From Petrimonas sulfuriphila (GTDB lineage: Bacteria > Bacteroidota > Bacteroidia > Bacteroidales > Dysgonomonadaceae), in assembly GCA_038561985.1 (NCBI GenBank), contig CP073276.1, positions 3,348,001 to 3,412,000 on the forward strand: DNA of 64,000 nt, given 5' to 3'. Within the stretch, counting starts at the first letter, position 1. Each line of letters opens with the position of its first letter. Below the pieces are notes generated by a model. It was not told the DNA's origin. It ran no database searches and was given only the letters and a program-made list of their open reading frames with translations. This document shows positions 60,678 to 64,000 of this stretch, piece by piece. The position numbers and the translations under genes were made by a program.

Positions 60678-61700
60678 ATGGACTTTAATATACAGGAAAT
60701 CATCATTCGTGCCTTACAAAACACCATTTCAGAAGAAGAAATGCATTTTTTCTCCGAATGGATTCATGCATCCGATGAAAATAAAAATTTATTTTTCGAT
60801 CTGAAGGATATCTATGACTACCGAACGGTAAAATTTTATCCCGATAACATTGAACTGGAAGCAGGATGGAATCGTTTATGGGAGAAACTTCAAAAAAGTC
60901 AGGGTCAAGGGACAGTTGCTTCAAAGAAACAATCATTACTGTCAAATCGTTGGAGAATAGCCGTAGCCGCTGTTTTTTCCGGGCTATTGATTTTAGGTGC
61001 AACCTTTCTCTTCTATCAGAAAGAGAAGAAAAAAGTCATTTGGGTGGAAGTGCGAACTATGCCCCGAAGTCATCCTCGTACCATTGATTTGCCCGATGGT
61101 TCAACGATTCAACTAAATGCATCATCCTTTCTTAAATATCCGGAAAAATTCAACAAACAGGTTCGCGAAGTTTATCTTGACGGTGAAGCCTTGTTTAAAG
61201 TTGCAAAACAGGAAGGTAAAGCATTCATTGTTTATAGTGGCAAACAACGAATCAACGTATTGGGGACTCAGTTTAACGTGATGGACTATTCCTCTGATGC
61301 TTATTCTATTACAACGCTTATAAGCGGAAAAGTACGGCTGGAAACGTTCGATGCAAAAAACAATATGAAAAGCTGCGTGGAGATGACTCCTTGTCAACAA
61401 TTATCGTTCGATAAAGATAACGGGCAGGTTATGCTTTCCAATGTAAATACAGATAATGTCACTTCGTGGACAACCGGCGTCTATTCGTTTGAAGACATGC
61501 CTCTTGAACAGATTGTCCAACGACTGGAAAATATTTACGATGTAACCATTCTGATACCGGATAAAATAAGTCGCAAAGAAAAATATACAGGTAAATTCTC
61601 CTCAAAACAGGATATCAATGAGATAATAGATGTTATTAATTTTAACGGGCAATTTAATTGCATTTCGCATAACGATACAATTACACTTCAACGAAAATAA
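60678..61700 (+). CDS. FecR-family anti-sigma factor
   Basis: 340 residues. Cytoplasmic N-terminus (1-90), one membrane helix (about 92-112: WRIAVAAVFSGLLILGATFLF), periplasmic FecR domain (RTIDLPDGSTIQLNASSFLKYPEKF, REVYLDGEALFKVAKQEGKAF) and a C-terminal DUF4974-type segment (YSFEDMPLEQIVQRLENIYDVTI). It binds the sigma factor until a substrate-loaded receptor signals through it. Spacing from the sigma gene is 120 bp. Confidence 0.95.
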   Translation: MDFNIQEIIIRALQNTISEEEMHFFSEWIHASDENKNLFFDLKDIYDYRTVKFYPDNIELEAGWNRLWEKLQKSQGQGTVASKKQSLLSNRWRIAVAAVFSGLLILGATFLFYQKEKKKVIWVEVRTMPRSHPRTIDLPDGSTIQLNASSFLKYPEKFNKQVREVYLDGEALFKVAKQEGKAFIVYSGKQRINVLGTQFNVMDYSSDAYSITTLISGKVRLETFDAKNNMKSCVEMTPCQQLSFDKDNGQVMLSNVNTDNVTSWTTGVYSFEDMPLEQIVQRLENIYDVTILIPDKISRKEKYTGKFSSKQDINEIIDVINFNGQFNCISHNDTITLQRK

Positions 61701-61754
61701 TAGATTGTCGAACCATTTAAAACGCTGTAATATGGAAAAAATATAGTAAAAAAA

Positions 61755-61778
61755 CCGGACAATATAATAATTGCCCGG
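61755..61778 (+). repeat. Stem-loop ahead of the TonB receptor gene
   Basis: CCGG (61755-61758), CAAT (61760-61763), ATTG (61770-61773) and CCGG (61775-61778) form a 4+4 bp stem with a 1-nt bulge on each side. It lies between the FecR stop and the receptor start and could be a weak terminator, processing site or leader structure. Confidence 0.5.
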
Positions 61779-61876
61779 CTCAGTGAATCAGTTTTTAATC
61801 AATTAACAACCCGTTCCCCATGTCTCGCAAACTATCGGTACGGTTACGTGTAAATCAACCAAAAACATGCAAATAT

Positions 61877-64000
61877 ATGAATAAAATACCAATCTCACGG
61901 GAATTTCTATCCGGGAAAACATTTTTGACCATGAAATTTATCGTTATTTTTATGCTGACAGGCATCTGCAATGCCTTTGCTGTCAGTTATGGGCAAAATG
62001 AAAAAATCAACATTAAAGCACACAATGCCACTCTGAAAGAAGTAGTTTCCATGATTGAAAATCAATCCGAATACGTATTTTTCTATAAGAGTGAAGAAAT
62101 GGCTAACCTTCAACGTTTTAATTTAAATGAGAAAGAAAAGACTGTAAAAGAAATATTGGATATACTCGTACAGAATACACCTCTCACCTATAAAATTTCA
62201 AATCAATATATTTATCTCAATAAAAGAGAAAAAATTATTGAACCTGCCCGTCAACAACAAAGAAATATTGTTGTAAAGGGATTAGTCCTGGATGCAGATG
62301 GAAATCCTTTACCTGGTGTTACCATAACTGTTGTAGGTTCCACGAAGGGTGTAATAACAGATTACGAAGGTATTTATTCCATAGAAGTAAAACCAACCGA
62401 TCAACTGCTATTTTCTTTCGTTGGTATGGAATCCCAGACAATTCAAATAGAAAGTCGAACCACAATTAATGTTGTATTAAAGGAAAAAATTGATGAACTG
62501 GAAGAAGTTACCATCGTTGCTTTTGGCAAGCAAAAAAAAGAAAGTGTAATTGGCTCAATATCAAGCATAAAACCAACTGAATTAAAAATACCCAGTAGTA
62601 ATCTTACTACCGCTCTTGCTGGAAGAGTGGGAGGAATTATTTCATATCAACGAAGTGGCGAGCCGGGACAGGATAATGCTGATTTTTTTATTCGAGGAGT
62701 TACAACTTTTGGATATAAAGTAGATCCTTTAATATTAATCGATAATGTAGAAGTTTCCACGATTGATTTGGCACGACTGGAAGTTGATGATATTGCCAGT
62801 TTCTCTATTATGAAAGATGCTACTTCAACTGCTCTGTATGGTGCGAGAGGAGCTAATGGTGTAATTTTAATCACTACAAAACATGGAACGGAAGGAAAAA
62901 CAAAAGTTAGTTTTCGTATTGAAAACTCTATTTCTACCCCCACAAAAAACGTTGAGTTGGCCGATCCGGTGACTTATATGCGTTTGGCAAACGAAGCAGT
63001 ACTCACAAGGGATCCGTTAGGTATCATACCTTATTCTGATCAAAAAATAGATCAGACAATCGCCGGTGTTAATCCGATTATGTTTCCGGTCACCGATTGG
63101 CGGAAAGCCTTGATGAACGATTATGCAATGAATCAACGAATAAACCTCAATGTCAGCGGGGGTGGAAAAATTGCCCGTTATTATGTTGCAGGCTCTTTTA
63201 ATCAAGAAAATGGTATATTAAAGGTTGACAAGCAAAATAACTTCAACAGCAACATTGATTTAAAAATATATACATTGCGTACGAATGTAAACGTCAACAT
63301 GACTGAAAGTACAGAAATGAATGTTCGTCTTTCGGGATCTTTTGATGATTATACAGGTCCGGTTGATGGAGGTACCTCCATATACAGAAACGTAATGCGT
63401 ACTAATCCAGTATTCTTCCCCCCATTTTATCCGATAGATGAAGAACACAAATATACAAATCACATTTTATTTGGAAATTACGAAAATGGAAATTATCTAA
63501 ATCCTTATGCGGATATGATAAAAGGATACAAAGATTATTCCCGCTCAAATATGGCTGCTCAATTTGAATTAAAGCAGAATTTAAATTTCATAACCAAAGG
63601 TCTTGTTATAAGAGGAATGATGAATACCTCCAAGTATTCATACTTTGATGTAAGTCGTGCCTATCGTCCGTTTTATTATCAAGCCAGTTCATGGGACAAG
63701 CAAACCAATTCTTATAGATTAAATATATTGAACGAAGAAGAAGGCACAGAATATTTAAACTATAATCCCGGAGCAAAAACAGTGAGTTCCGACTTTTATT
63801 TGGAATCTTCCCTGAATTATGACAGAATTTTTCACAACAATCATGAAATAAGTAGTTTGCTTGTATTTATGATGAGAAATAAATTAACCGGAAACGCCGC
63901 AGACTTGCAAGAATCCTTACCTTATAGAAATGTCGGTTTATCCTGTAGGACAACTTACTCTTTTCAAAACCGGTATTATGTAGAATTTAATTTCGGGTAC
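61877..64000 (+). CDS. SusC/RagA-type TonB-dependent receptor with STN domain, partial
   Basis: Open to the right edge; about 708 residues are visible. Start ATG 61877 (MNKIPISREF) is chosen; ATG 61820 and ATG 61931 are in frame. After a long signal region (MKFIVIFMLTGICNAFAVSYGQ) comes an STN domain (INIKAHNATLKEVVSMIENQ), a carboxypeptidase-regulatory-like repeat (VVKGLVLDADGNPLPGVTI), a plug with SusC-type DEVTIVAFG-like (ELEEVTIVAFGKQKKESVIGSI) and SIMKDATSTALYGARGANGVILITT. The STN domain ties it to the sigma/FecR pair just upstream. A SusD-type lipoprotein gene is expected beyond the window. The ligand (a glycan or other nutrient) is unknown. Confidence 0.95.
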   Translation, partial: MNKIPISREFLSGKTFLTMKFIVIFMLTGICNAFAVSYGQNEKINIKAHNATLKEVVSMIENQSEYVFFYKSEEMANLQRFNLNEKEKTVKEILDILVQNTPLTYKISNQYIYLNKREKIIEPARQQQRNIVVKGLVLDADGNPLPGVTITVVGSTKGVITDYEGIYSIEVKPTDQLLFSFVGMESQTIQIESRTTINVVLKEKIDELEEVTIVAFGKQKKESVIGSISSIKPTELKIPSSNLTTALAGRVGGIISYQRSGEPGQDNADFFIRGVTTFGYKVDPLILIDNVEVSTIDLARLEVDDIASFSIMKDATSTALYGARGANGVILITTKHGTEGKTKVSFRIENSISTPTKNVELADPVTYMRLANEAVLTRDPLGIIPYSDQKIDQTIAGVNPIMFPVTDWRKALMNDYAMNQRINLNVSGGGKIARYYVAGSFNQENGILKVDKQNNFNSNIDLKIYTLRTNVNVNMTESTEMNVRLSGSFDDYTGPVDGGTSIYRNVMRTNPVFFPPFYPIDEEHKYTNHILFGNYENGNYLNPYADMIKGYKDYSRSNMAAQFELKQNLNFITKGLVIRGMMNTSKYSYFDVSRAYRPFYYQASSWDKQTNSYRLNILNEEEGTEYLNYNPGAKTVSSDFYLESSLNYDRIFHNNHEISSLLVFMMRNKLTGNAADLQESLPYRNVGLSCRTTYSFQNRYYVEFNFGY

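Noticed and set aside
61820-61876. Earlier start of the TonB receptor at ATG 61820
   Set aside because: Possible, but it would add 19 polar residues ahead of an already long signal region; kept as an alternative only.

Overview
The window is a 64 kb stretch of a Bacteroidales-type (Bacteroidetes) chromosome, G+C in the low-to-mid 40s by eye. The lineage is inferred from promoters of the TAnnTTTG (-7) type in front of many genes, A-rich leaders without clear Shine-Dalgarno sequences, the single-chain CcsBA haem lyase, the stand-alone TrpB2-type enzyme, DUF4199 and DUF1080 proteins, a GH92 enzyme, and an ECF sigma / FecR / SusC-type cluster at the right edge. The family cannot be fixed from the sequence alone. 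I see no rRNA, tRNA, CRISPR array, transposase or prophage.

Layout. 1-17 kb is mostly housekeeping: the tail of an S41 protease, CapA, MgtC, DUF1460 protein, uracil-DNA glycosylase, AsnA, PyrK-PyrD, a methyltransferase, an APC permease, an HTH protein followed by about 820 bp of AT-rich non-coding DNA, glutathione peroxidase, HolA, AMP nucleosidase, an HsdR_N-like nuclease domain, NfeD, a short HPPK-like protein and an RSH (RelA/SpoT) protein whose hydrolase motif is gone. 17-21.8 kb (+) is a DUF1080 / GH2 beta-mannosidase / serine dehydratase unit. 21.8-27.9 kb (-) is one tight run: DUF4199, GT2, nitroreductase, ApbE, Ogt, porin, DUF1080-PHP fusion. 28-33.4 kb holds a uracil/xanthine permease, a TlpA-like protein, a Gfo/Idh/MocA oxidoreductase and CcsBA. 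33.6-37.6 kb (-) is a tetrahaem cytochrome-SUMF1 fusion followed by two Tat-exported sugar-metabolism proteins on markedly G+C-richer DNA. 37.7-43.3 kb has another oxidoreductase, a GH92 enzyme and an acyl-CoA ligase.

43.3-47.8 kb (-) is a galactose operon: mutarotase, MFS transporter, galactokinase and, last, a Nudix-winged-helix protein with a ruined Nudix box, probably the regulator. The operon promoter is bracketed by an inverted repeat. 48-59.5 kb carries a CNNM/CorC protein, a nucleotidyltransferase, ArfB, a TetR-FabG-RluA unit with a palindrome on its promoter, TrpB2 behind a compact attenuator-like leader, a split ChrA transporter behind a 250-nt structured leader that ends in a terminator, a GNAT protein overlapping chrA antisense, topoisomerase I and a YigZ/IMPACT protein. 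60-64 kb is the start of a glycan- or metal-uptake locus: ECF sigma factor, FecR anti-sigma factor, and a SusC/RagA-type TonB receptor with an STN signalling domain, cut by the window end.

The most promising candidates for something undescribed are the chrA leader RNA (54.58-54.84 kb), the trpB leader (53.04-53.11 kb), the Nudix-controlled galactose operon with its operator, and the cytochrome-SUMF1 fusion linked to Tat-exported oxidoreductases.
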